A stretch of DNA of 6,554 nucleotides, from assembly GCA_964452105.1 (NCBI GenBank), contig CAYVLI010000154.1, positions 1 through 6,554 on the forward strand. The letters run 5' to 3'. Source of the DNA: CAYVLI01 sp964452105 [NCBI: uncultured Nitrospinota bacterium] (GTDB lineage: Bacteria; JAUXIQ01). Below the pieces are notes generated by a model. That model had not been told where the DNA came from. It ran no database searches and worked only from the letters and a program-made list of their open reading frames with translations. The position numbers and the translations under genes are program-made. Positions 1-5,225 of the stretch are shown here, in pieces. Each line of letters starts with the position of its first letter. Position 1 is the stretch's first letter.

Positions 1-84
1 CCTCAGGTAGTAGCCGAAGTAAGAAAAGGGGAAAAGGTTATCCTGTGCAACCACTGCAACAGGATACTCTTTATCGCTCCCTGA
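1..84 (+). CDS. C4-type zinc-ribbon protein (DUF164 / zf-RING_7 family), C-terminal end only
   Basis: Only the last 27 codons lie in the window, read in frame from base 1 to a TGA at 82-84. The peptide begins PQVVAEVRKGEKVILCNHCN and ends in RILFIAP. The CxxC pair (CNHC) following a 'PQVV.EVRKG' stretch is what I recognise as the second half of the C4 zinc ribbon that closes DUF164 proteins. These have a long N-terminal coiled coil and a short C-terminal zinc-binding domain, and their molecular role is poorly defined. The coiled coil and first CxxC would lie to the left of the window. The next gene is an RNase HI homologue on the same strand, about 97 bases downstream, a neighbourhood I recall from several Gram-positive lineages. 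The family call rests on a short tail and is therefore moderate. Confidence 0.72.
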   Translation, partial: PQVVAEVRKGEKVILCNHCNRILFIAP

Positions 85-168
85 ACATAGAACCCCTCCG
101 CGCACATTTATTCAGTCTCCTAAAATAAATAGTGTTAAATAGCGCCGTCGAACTTATATTTATAAAAG

Positions 169-173
169 AGGAG
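169..173 (+). promoter_or_regulatory. Ribosome binding site that points to a CTG start for RNase HI
   Basis: AGGAG sits inside an AAGAGGAGAG purine run, eight bases before a CTG at 182. The TTG at 290 is preceded by GCTAAAGAG, a much weaker match. The reading frame is open from 143 (in-frame TAG at 140-142), and the intervening codons read like coding sequence. The site therefore favours the upstream start. Confidence 0.5.
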
Positions 174-181
174 AGATTACA

Positions 182-760
182 CTGACACCCAAAGAATCGG
201 ATTCGGGATCCGCTAAACGCCGATTATACTCCCAAATCCTTCAAACTCTCGCAAAATGCAGCGCGATAGATGAAATAGCCGCTAAAGAGTTGAATTCCAA
301 CCCTGAAGATGTGAGGAGTGCGCTAACAGAAGGAGCGCGGGCTCTGAGCCCGGAAACAGAAAAACTGATAGCTTACATCGATGGAGCCTCCAGGGGAAAC
401 CCCGGGAGAGCAGGCGCGGGGGTGGTGATATATGACGAAAAAGGAGAAATGCTGGAGAAAAAATCAGTATACCTGGGTGAGGCCACGAACAACGTCGCCG
501 AATACCGAGCACTACTTGTCGCCTTACAAATGGCAGAAGAAAGAAGAGCGAAGGAACTTCAGGTATACTCGGACTCAGAGCTCATCGTCAAACAGGTAAC
601 CGGCAGCTATAGAGTAAAAAACCAGGCTCTGATGAAACTCTATCGCGAGGTTAAGGAACGAGCACAAAATCTTAAGCGCTTTCAAATAGCACACATCCCC
701 AGAGAAAGGAACAGGCTGGCCGACAACCAGGCCAACCTGGCCATAGACGATGCATCGTAG
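182..760 (+). CDS. Ribonuclease HI family protein with N-terminal helical extension
   Basis: This is predicted to cleave the RNA strand of RNA-DNA hybrids in the cytoplasm (R-loop and primer removal). The RNase H fold spans about residues 60-192. Numbering from the CTG start, the four acidic metal ligands are visible: D67 in YIDGASRGNPG, E107 in NNVAEYRALL, D131 in YSDSELIVKQV and D181 in RNRLADNQANLA. Residues about 12-57 form a separate helical segment rich in Leu, Ala and Glu. I recall similar extensions on other RNase HI-like proteins, but I cannot name a function. The start is uncertain: CTG at 182 has a well-spaced AGGAG and gives 192 residues, while TTG at 290 gives 156 residues and cuts the helical segment in half. 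The stop codon TAG (758-760) overlaps the first base pairs of rnpB, so the two may share a transcript. It belongs to the RnhA superfamily; I leave the symbol empty because it is not a classical stand-alone rnhA product. Confidence 0.9.
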   Translation: MTPKESDSGSAKRRLYSQILQTLAKCSAIDEIAAKELNSNPEDVRSALTEGARALSPETEKLIAYIDGASRGNPGRAGAGVVIYDEKGEMLEKKSVYLGEATNNVAEYRALLVALQMAEERRAKELQVYSDSELIVKQVTGSYRVKNQALMKLYREVKERAQNLKRFQIAHIPRERNRLADNQANLAIDDAS

Positions 761-1118
761 TAGGTCAGATGGCCGCCGGCCCCTTGAAACAGGAGCCGGA
801 GGAAAGTCCGGGCTTCAAAGAGCAGGGTGCTGGATAACGTCCAGCGGGGGCGACCCCAGGGAAAGTGCCACAGAAAACAGACCGCTCTACATTAAGTGGA
901 GCAAGGGTGAAACGGTGAGGTAAGAGCTCACCAGCGGCGCGGGTGACCGGGCCGGCTTGGTAAACCCCACCTGGAGCAAGACCAAATAGGGGGGCGTTCG
1001 AGGGTTGCTCGCCCGAGCCCCCGGGTAGGGTCGCTGGAGGAGCCGGGCAACCGGTATCCCAGATAAATGGCCATCGCCCCGAACTTATCGGGGAACAGAA
1101 CTCGGCTTACGACCTGCT
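759..1118 (+). ncRNA. rnpB: RNase P RNA, bacterial class A
   Basis: This is the catalytic RNA that removes 5' leaders from precursor tRNAs together with the RnpA protein. The universal core is intact. The 5' half of helix P4 with its flank (GGAGGAAAGTCCGGGC) is at 798-813 and the 3' half (ACAGAACTCGGCTTAC) at 1095-1110. GAAAGTGCCACAGAAAACAG is at 861-880, the GGTGAAACGGTGAGGTAAGAG stretch lies around 905-925, and GGAGCAAGACCAAATAGG is at 973-990. The L15 loop carries GGGTAGG at 1023-1029, whose GGU pairs with the tRNA 3' CCA. Helix P1 closes the molecule by pairing GTAGGTC (760-766) with GACCTGC (1111-1117), with one G-U pair; an A-T pair at 759/1118 extends it. The exact 5' and 3' ends are inferred from P1 and could shift by a few bases. 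The layout is class A rather than the Bacillus class B. Confidence 0.97.
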
Positions 1119-1131
1119 CCGGTCTATCCGT

Positions 1132-1162
1132 GGGGGAACCTTTTTACTTAAAAGGCTCCCCC
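1132..1162 (+). terminator. Hairpin just after rnpB, candidate terminator or 3' boundary element
   Basis: A 13-base arm (GGGGGAACCTTTT, 1132-1144) pairs with 1150-1162 (AAAAGGCTCCCCC) across a five-base loop, with a single A-C mismatch. It begins 13 bases after the end of P1 of rnpB, where a terminator is expected. There is no U-run after the stem on either strand, so it is not a textbook intrinsic terminator; the T-run lies inside the 5' arm. It may act as a transcript-end or processing stem, or it may be a dispersed repeat. Its left arm reappears inverted at 1319-1330. Confidence 0.4.
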
Positions 1163-1248
1163 AAAACTCCTTCCAAAAATGTTTAACTATCCCTTGATCC
1201 AAAACCTTACGCTAAAAATTGAAAGTAACTCTCTTATCATCGCAAGCA

Positions 1249-1269
1249 GGGGCACGGGCCCCCGTCCCC
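1249..1269. repeat. G/C-rich inverted repeat in the convergent intergenic region
   Basis: GGGG-C-ACGGG pairs with CCCGT-CCCC around a very short CC centre, with one bulged C. The sequence is markedly more G/C-rich than its surroundings and lies between the two larger hairpins at 1132-1162 and 1301-1334. No function can be read from it; it may be part of the same repeat unit or a secondary transcription-end stem. The rest of 1119-1390 shows no open reading frame with a good ribosome site. Confidence 0.3.
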
Positions 1270-1300
1270 CCACCACATCGAAAAAGTGTCCGGAGAGCGC

Positions 1301-1334
1301 CTGAGGGAACGCTTTTTCAAAAGGTTCCCCTCAG
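1301..1334 (-). terminator. Hairpin downstream of the membrane polyferredoxin gene, candidate terminator
   Basis: CTGAGGGAACGCTTTT at 1301-1316 pairs with AAAAGGTTCCCCTCAG at 1319-1334, with one bulge on each side and a minimal loop. On the minus strand it lies 56 bases beyond the stop codon of the polyferredoxin gene, where that transcript would end. No U-run follows the stem in that direction. Its right arm contains AAAAGGTTCCCC, the exact reverse complement of the left arm of the hairpin after rnpB, so the two hairpins belong to one repeat family. Confidence 0.35.
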
Positions 1335-1390
1335 AAAGGCTGGTTCCTAACGACAAACTCGTATCGAATATGAGTCCCTGGAAAAAAGAG

Positions 1391-3130
1391 CTACATCCCC
1401 GTCCTCTGCGCCATGGGTTGAGCGAGCAGCCATATCCCCGCAAGCGCAAGACCGTTCAATAAAACCGCCATGGGCAGGAGGCCCCTCAAAGCACGCCTCT
1501 TATCAATGAAAGTTTTCAACCCCACCCAGTATGCGATATATATGCTGAAGGCCAGACCGATATAGATTAAGATTACCTGAACCGCGAAAGTAGTGGCCTG
1601 GCCGAGCATGGGCGCCGCGTTACCTCCAGCCGTGCCAAAAATATCCCAGCCCATACCCAGAGGGTCAGAGGCCACTACGATGAGGCGCTTCCCTTCAGAA
1701 AACAGGTGAGCCACGTTATGCGCCAGGTGGAAAAAGAGCGTTATGGGAAGCAGGCCGTAAGCGTAATTAATGAAGGCGTCGCGCAAGGATACCCTCCTGT
1801 CTCCAGCCAGCCGCCTGGAAGACTCCGCGGCCAGCGAAAACAAGAACACCGGTAATGACATGATAACCGCCATCTCTATGGAGAAGGCCGCCAGGTAAGG
1901 CAGGCTCAGAGCGCCGCCCAGGCCTTCGGTCAACCTTCCCCAGAGGGGAATCATAGTCAGCGCGTGGAAGTAGGTCAGGCTCAGCATCAATATGGCGAGG
2001 TAGGACTCATCCTTTCTCGTCTCAACGGACTTTACAAGGTCGTGCGCAAAAGGCCTCAGATTTATGCTCACGTTATCGTGAGGGCAGGTTTTGACGCATT
2101 CGGTACAGAGAATACAATAAGTGTTAAGCTCCATGCTCCCCAGGTACATGGAGGTCGGGCAGGGATACCCCCGCTCATTGCCCATGAGACAGTCTTTCCC
2201 GCGGCACTCGCTCCTGCAGACAGCTTTATCCTTCGCCCTCAGCTCCATGGGCGTAAACATGGCGTAAAGGCCGCTGATCCTGCCCACCAGGCACCCGTAC
2301 CTGCAGAACGTCCCCTTCTCATATACCAGGTTGGGAACGATGGTTATGCCCAGCATCAGCAGGGCAAACAGGGCCGTGGCCATAGGAAAGCCCGTTATGC
2401 CGTAACCCAGCTCCAGCCAGGCCAGCCCTACGAACATACCCGCCGCAAGATATATGTTTCTCCATCTCAACGGCCACTTTTTGTTGAGACACAAAGCGGG
2501 CGGTTTCCGTTTCCAGAAGGTCAGGTATTTCAACCAGTCGGCTATGGCCTGCCAGGGACAGACGAAGCACCATACCTTCCCCACCAGCATGATGGCGAAG
2601 ATTATCCCTATCCACCAGATGCTCCAGGTCATAACAGTCGATATGTTCATGCCGGAAATCTGTATGCCCCATATCCCGGCAACTATAACCAGTAGAAACA
2701 AAAACACGAACACAGCCTGAAATGCGAAGCGCCACTGCCGCTTGAGCAGCATGGTCTTGAACCACCCTCGCAGGAAGTCTCGCTTAAAATAGCCTCGGTC
2801 TTCCCCGTCTTTGCGCCTGGCCGCCAGTAAAATGAGCAGGAAACTGAGTGCGATCATTGAAGGAATCACAAAGGGATAAGGAACGCCTGACCCTCCCATC
2901 ACCATCCCAACACCCTTCCGCATCGCTATTTGTGATGACATGGATTTGTTGGAAACACCCTGCCCTTTCCTCCCGTACTCCACCTTTTCCCCACGAGGCG
3001 CGATCTGTCCCGAGACCACCATCCCGGTTACACCACCAGGTTCTATCTTCATTCCAGCGGCCGTTTCGTGATTCAAGAGAAGGGTCGCCGCAATGAACAA
3101 TACAACCATGCTCACCTTGACGAACTTCAT
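1391..3130 (-). CDS. Membrane polyferredoxin, NapH/CcoG/NosR-like 4Fe-4S protein
   Basis: A 579-residue membrane redox protein, probably passing electrons between the quinone pool or cytoplasmic donors and an acceptor outside the membrane; its partner is unknown. Residues 1-25 look like a signal peptide (MKFVKVSMVVLFIAATLLLN, then an A-x-A-type site). A segment of about 60 residues without recognisable domain follows, then roughly ten membrane spans from residue 87. Family hallmarks are CFVCPW (C188, C191) and CRYGC (C276, C280) at membrane edges, then a cysteine-rich loop. That loop has an atypical set C305, C309, C314, C324 (CX3CX4CX9CP) and a canonical cluster CILCTECVKTCP (C339, C342, C345, C349). 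Later spans carry H389, H468, H471 and H475, possible haem or metal ligands. The ATG is preceded by a weak AGGGTG. It lies 256 bases beyond the Rieske gene and may be a separate transcription unit. NapH, CcoG and the NosR C-terminal half share the layout, so a specific name is not justified. Confidence 0.88.
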   Translation of the reverse strand: MKFVKVSMVVLFIAATLLLNHETAAGMKIEPGGVTGMVVSGQIAPRGEKVEYGRKGQGVSNKSMSSQIAMRKGVGMVMGGSGVPYPFVIPSMIALSFLLILLAARRKDGEDRGYFKRDFLRGWFKTMLLKRQWRFAFQAVFVFLFLLVIVAGIWGIQISGMNISTVMTWSIWWIGIIFAIMLVGKVWCFVCPWQAIADWLKYLTFWKRKPPALCLNKKWPLRWRNIYLAAGMFVGLAWLELGYGITGFPMATALFALLMLGITIVPNLVYEKGTFCRYGCLVGRISGLYAMFTPMELRAKDKAVCRSECRGKDCLMGNERGYPCPTSMYLGSMELNTYCILCTECVKTCPHDNVSINLRPFAHDLVKSVETRKDESYLAILMLSLTYFHALTMIPLWGRLTEGLGGALSLPYLAAFSIEMAVIMSLPVFLFSLAAESSRRLAGDRRVSLRDAFINYAYGLLPITLFFHLAHNVAHLFSEGKRLIVVASDPLGMGWDIFGTAGGNAAPMLGQATTFAVQVILIYIGLAFSIYIAYWVGLKTFIDKRRALRGLLPMAVLLNGLALAGIWLLAQPMAQRTGM

Positions 3131-3323
3131 TACACCCTGTTCAAACGATTATTATTTGAAAACAGTAGATATTGACAGTACCTTAATCATGCCTGAATAC
3201 CTGTGCACACACTCCAGCAGTCAGAAATACTATAAACACAAGGCAGTGAGGATCGAATCATGATGGAGAATATCCAGAAGGGTCAACCCGGACGGGGATA
3301 AATTCCTGCAGTCACACAATGGC

Positions 3324-3341
3324 TTTAGAATCTATTCTAAA
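3324..3341. promoter_or_regulatory. 18-bp palindrome, possible Fur/PerR-like operator
   Basis: TTTAGAATCTATTCTAAA is a perfect 8-2-8 inverted repeat in the gap between the Rieske gene and the polyferredoxin gene. Its half-site resembles the TTAGAAT/ATTCTAA halves of PerR-type boxes, but the centre has two bases where the PerR box has one. On the minus strand a weak promoter-like pair (TTTTCA, 17 bases, TAGATT) overlaps it, about 190 bases before the polyferredoxin start. Regulation of that gene by an iron- or peroxide-sensing repressor is an inference. Confidence 0.3.
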
Positions 3342-3386
3342 TTTCTTTCCCTGAAAATATTATGCATATCTATACAACCCGAAAAA

Positions 3387-3695
3387 CTACTCCAACTCAA
3401 CAAATACCTCATCCCCTTGCATCTCGGTACTGTAGGTGTGGATGCTGAGTTCAGGATAGTTGGGCGATGAGCCGGTTATAACGTCGTACTTCCTGCCATG
3501 CCAGGGACAGGTTATCACCACTCCCTCGAGTTCACCTTCCCCCAGGGGGCCGCCCCGGTGAGGACAGGTGTTATCTACCGCATAAAACTCGCCCTCGACG
3601 TTAAATACGGCTATCCTCCTCCCCTCCGTTTCGACCATCGTTCCATGGCCCCGGCCCAGCCTCCCTTTATCCATGAGTTTGACCAACCGTGCCAT
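3387..3695 (-). CDS. Rieske [2Fe-2S] ferredoxin, NirD / dioxygenase-ferredoxin type
   Basis: A 102-residue soluble electron carrier consisting of a single Rieske domain. The two cluster-binding boxes are complete: CPHRGGPL (C44, H46) and CPWHGRKYDV (C63, H66), which supply the two Cys and two His ligands. Its length and lack of signal peptide or membrane anchor match stand-alone cytoplasmic Rieske ferredoxins such as NirD and the ferredoxins of ring-hydroxylating dioxygenases, not the cytochrome bc1 Rieske subunit. The start is supported by AGGAGGG about seven bases upstream. It follows the cobalamin adenosyltransferase gene by 30 bases on the same strand, so co-transcription is likely. No oxygenase or nitrite reductase catalytic subunit is in the window, so the electron acceptor is unknown. 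Confidence 0.93.
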   Translation of the reverse strand: MARLVKLMDKGRLGRGHGTMVETEGRRIAVFNVEGEFYAVDNTCPHRGGPLGEGELEGVVITCPWHGRKYDVITGSSPNYPELSIHTYSTEMQGDEVFVELE

Positions 3696-3725
3696 GGCGC
3701 TTCCCTCCTGCTGCTTTCAATACAT

Positions 3726-4280
3726 CTATTCTTTTTCTTCCTCTCTACCCCGCCATTCTACCTCTTCCACACCATCCATCTGGTTGGCCATGCGAGCCAT
3801 GGCATACAGGAGATCCGAGAGTCTGTTCATATATCTTTTTAATTCCGCCCTCACTTCCTCCATGCCGGAAAGCGTTACCACCTGGCGTTCGGCTCGCCTG
3901 CACACGGTTCGGGCAAGATGAAGGAATGCGGCGGTTTCTCCTCCCCCGGGAAGGATGAAGCGCCGGATGGGTTTGAGCTGGCCCATAAACTCATCTATAT
4001 AACCTTCCAGTTCCTCGATCCTCCCTTCATGGACCATAGGAGTGACATGGCTCCCCTTTCCCGGTGAGGCCAGCTCCGCACCGACCTTGAAAAGATCCCC
4101 CTGTATCCCGGTAATAACTTCAGCTATCCTGTCCCTGCTTCGAGTTCCCACTATACCCAGTACAGCATTGAGTTCATCCACTGAGCCGTAAGCCTCTACC
4201 CGGGCGGAATCCTTGGCCACCCTGGTGCCATTGAAGAGGCTGGTTTCCCCTTTATCGCCGCCTCTGGTATAGATTCCCAT
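3726..4280 (-). CDS. Cob(I)alamin adenosyltransferase, PduO type
   Basis: Transfers the adenosyl group of ATP to cob(I)alamin to make adenosylcobalamin (EC 2.5.1.17), in the cytoplasm. The 184-residue length is that of a single-domain PduO-type enzyme. Family motifs run through it: YTRGGDKGETSLFNG (residues 4-18, ATP-binding N-terminus), RVEAYGSVDELNA (27-39), FILPGGG (108-114), ARTVCRRAER (123-132) and YMNRLSDLLYAMAR (150-163). The last two are the helices carrying the conserved Arg and Asn/Asp residues of the active site. The C-terminus ends in an acidic Glu/Arg tail. The ATG at 4280 is preceded by AAAGGAA. It lies in the same direction as, and between, a ferredoxin and a Rieske gene. No corrinoid-dependent mutase or B12 synthesis gene is in the window, so which enzyme uses its product is unknown. 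It is not the unrelated CobA/BtuR or EutT type. Confidence 0.94.
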   Translation of the reverse strand: MGIYTRGGDKGETSLFNGTRVAKDSARVEAYGSVDELNAVLGIVGTRSRDRIAEVITGIQGDLFKVGAELASPGKGSHVTPMVHEGRIEELEGYIDEFMGQLKPIRRFILPGGGETAAFLHLARTVCRRAERQVVTLSGMEEVRAELKRYMNRLSDLLYAMARMANQMDGVEEVEWRGREEEKE

Positions 4281-4322
4281 ATCAATTCCTTTGAATCATA
4301 GAAATCGGAAGTCCCCTGAGCC

Positions 4323-4355
4323 GCCGATGCTCAACTCATCAACTCTTCCATCGGC
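4323..4355. repeat. Inverted repeat between the ferredoxin and adenosyltransferase genes
   Basis: GCCGATG at 4323-4329 and CATCGGC at 4349-4355 are perfect 7-base complements with a 19-base loop. The repeat lies inside the 119-base gap between two same-strand genes. No U-run follows on the minus strand, so it is more likely an mRNA stem or a chance match than a strong terminator. Confidence 0.25.
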
Positions 4356-4399
4356 AGACTGAAAATGCTATCCCCTGAAGGCTTTCTACTATGCAAGGC

Positions 4400-4648
4400 C
4401 TATTCGTTGTGGATTTTTTTCTTCTTCTCCATTAAATCTTCTTTGGATTCCTGATTATCAGGATCAGGCTGGCAGGCGTCCACCGGACAAACAGCAGCAC
4501 ATTGAGGCTCGTCGAAAAACCCCACACATTCCGTGCAGAGAGCGGGATCGATGATGTAGAAATCCTCTCCTTCGCTTATCGCGCTGTTGGGGCATTCGGG
4601 TTCGCAGGCGCCGCATGATATACATTCATCGGTGATCTTAAGAGCCAT
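4400..4648 (-). CDS. YfhL-type 2[4Fe-4S] ferredoxin
   Basis: A small soluble electron carrier of 82 residues with two [4Fe-4S] clusters. The first motif is the standard CISCGACEPECP (C9, C12, C15, C19). The second is CTECVGFFDEPQCAAVCP, in which six extra residues separate the second and third cysteines (C38, C41, C50, C54). That spacing is the signature of the YfhL / Allochromatium vinosum ferredoxin family, known for very low and unequal cluster potentials. A charged, lysine-rich tail follows (residues 65-82), which is longer than in the minimal fold. The start is placed at the ATG at 4648 because GGGAGG lies seven bases ahead of it; a GTG six bases further upstream would leave only one base of spacing. 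It is 85 bases downstream of nuoI, and its place behind a complex I gene suggests, without proof, that it donates to or accepts from that complex. Confidence 0.93.
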   Translation of the reverse strand: MALKITDECISCGACEPECPNSAISEGEDFYIIDPALCTECVGFFDEPQCAAVCPVDACQPDPDNQESKEDLMEKKKKIHNE

Positions 4649-4655
4649 TTGCACA

Positions 4656-4661
4656 CCTCCC
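4656..4661 (-). promoter_or_regulatory. Ribosome binding site fixing the ferredoxin start
   Basis: On the minus strand GGGAGG is followed by seven bases and then ATG (4648). The alternative GTG at 4654 begins one base after the same motif and is too close for initiation. The site therefore selects the start giving MALKITDEC. Confidence 0.7.
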
Positions 4662-4691
4662 TTCAGGGTTAATCAGATTCGCACTGCTTCC

Positions 4692-4726
4692 GGCGCTCCT
4701 GCATCCTAACCTCCGCTTAGAGCGCC
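4692..4726. repeat. Inverted repeat between nuoI and the ferredoxin gene
   Basis: GGCGCTC at 4692-4698 is perfectly complementary to GAGCGCC at 4720-4726, with a 21-base loop. It begins a few bases after the nuoI stop codon on the minus strand and ends about 30 bases before the ferredoxin ribosome site. There is no following U-run. It could tune relative expression by stabilising mRNA ends, but that is a guess. Confidence 0.3.
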
Positions 4727-4733
4727 CTGTCAA

Positions 4734-5225
4734 TCACCTACGGTTCTTGATGAAGAGTTCCGTGTCTTTGCCTTCCCAGTCTTCAAGAAGTTCATCTATC
4801 TCAAACACCCACTTCCGGTTGGTATCGATGACCATCTCGTAAGTATCCGTAAGCACTATGGCGTCCTCGGGGCAAGCCTCCTCGCACATGCCGCACAGGA
4901 TGCACAGCCCCATGTCTATCTCGAACGAGACCGGAGTCCGCTCCCAGCTTAATTCTTCCGTTTCTTCAGCCTGCACGGTTATGGCGTGGGGCGGGCAAAC
5001 CGCGGCGCACAATCCGCAGGCCACGCACTTCGGATGCCCCTCCTTGTCCTTTACCAGCTTTGGAAATCCGCGGTAGCGAGGGCCCAGTTCCGGTTTTTCC
5101 TCCGGGTATTCCATGGTAAACTTAGGCCGCATGAAAAGATGCTTCAACGTGAGCGACAGCCCCTTTACCAACCCCGGCACGTAAAGCTTTTCCCACAGGC
5201 TCAATTCTTTATATTGAATCTTCAT
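4734..5225 (-). CDS. nuoI: NADH-quinone oxidoreductase subunit I (NuoI)
   Basis: The ferredoxin-like subunit of complex I that carries clusters N6a and N6b on the cytoplasmic side and relays electrons toward NuoB. The 163-residue product has both 8Fe motifs complete: CVACGLCAAVCPPHAI (C67, C70, C73, C77) and CILCGMCEEACPEDAI (C108, C111, C114, C118). The N-terminal part contains an amphipathic stretch (about residues 10-32) followed by RPKFTMEYPEEK and PRYRG, both typical of NuoI. It is slightly shorter than the roughly 180 residues of E. coli NuoI. Its gene follows nuoD by 23 bases, where nuoH would normally sit between the two. The ribosome site is weak (GAGG or AGGA before ATG at 5225), consistent with translation coupled to nuoD. 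A ferredoxin gene, not nuoJ, comes next. A related FpoI or hydrogenase-linked ferredoxin subunit is the main alternative, but the NuoD neighbour argues for complex I. Confidence 0.94.
   Translation of the reverse strand: MKIQYKELSLWEKLYVPGLVKGLSLTLKHLFMRPKFTMEYPEEKPELGPRYRGFPKLVKDKEGHPKCVACGLCAAVCPPHAITVQAEETEELSWERTPVSFEIDMGLCILCGMCEEACPEDAIVLTDTYEMVIDTNRKWVFEIDELLEDWEGKDTELFIKNRR

Noticed and set aside
1119-1390. CRISPR array or tRNA in the region after rnpB
   Set aside because: There are inverted repeats but no regularly spaced direct repeats, and no cloverleaf with a T-loop GTTCRA pattern could be found.
1237-1449. Minus-strand frame of 70 codons overlapping the end of the polyferredoxin gene
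   Set aside because: Its sequence is low-complexity Arg/Gly/Ser, it covers the hairpin region, and it has no ribosome site or known domain.
1964-2695. Plus-strand open frame of 243 codons opposite the polyferredoxin gene
   Set aside because: It is fully antisense to a gene with clear iron-sulfur motifs and membrane spans. Its translation has no recognisable domain and no good ribosome site, so it is a codon-usage shadow.
3170-3205. Perfect TTGACA on the plus strand at about 3173
   Set aside because: No acceptable -10 sequence follows at 16-18 bases, and there is no plus-strand gene downstream for it to drive.
3260-3301. Tiny plus-strand frame (13 codons, two consecutive ATGs) between the Rieske and polyferredoxin genes
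   Set aside because: It is very short, lacks a convincing ribosome site, has no downstream gene on that strand to regulate, and matches nothing I know.
3387-3695. Rieske protein as part of a cytochrome bc1 or b6f complex
   Set aside because: There is no membrane anchor, the length is 102 residues, the boxes are of the NirD/dioxygenase-ferredoxin type, and no cytochrome b gene is nearby.
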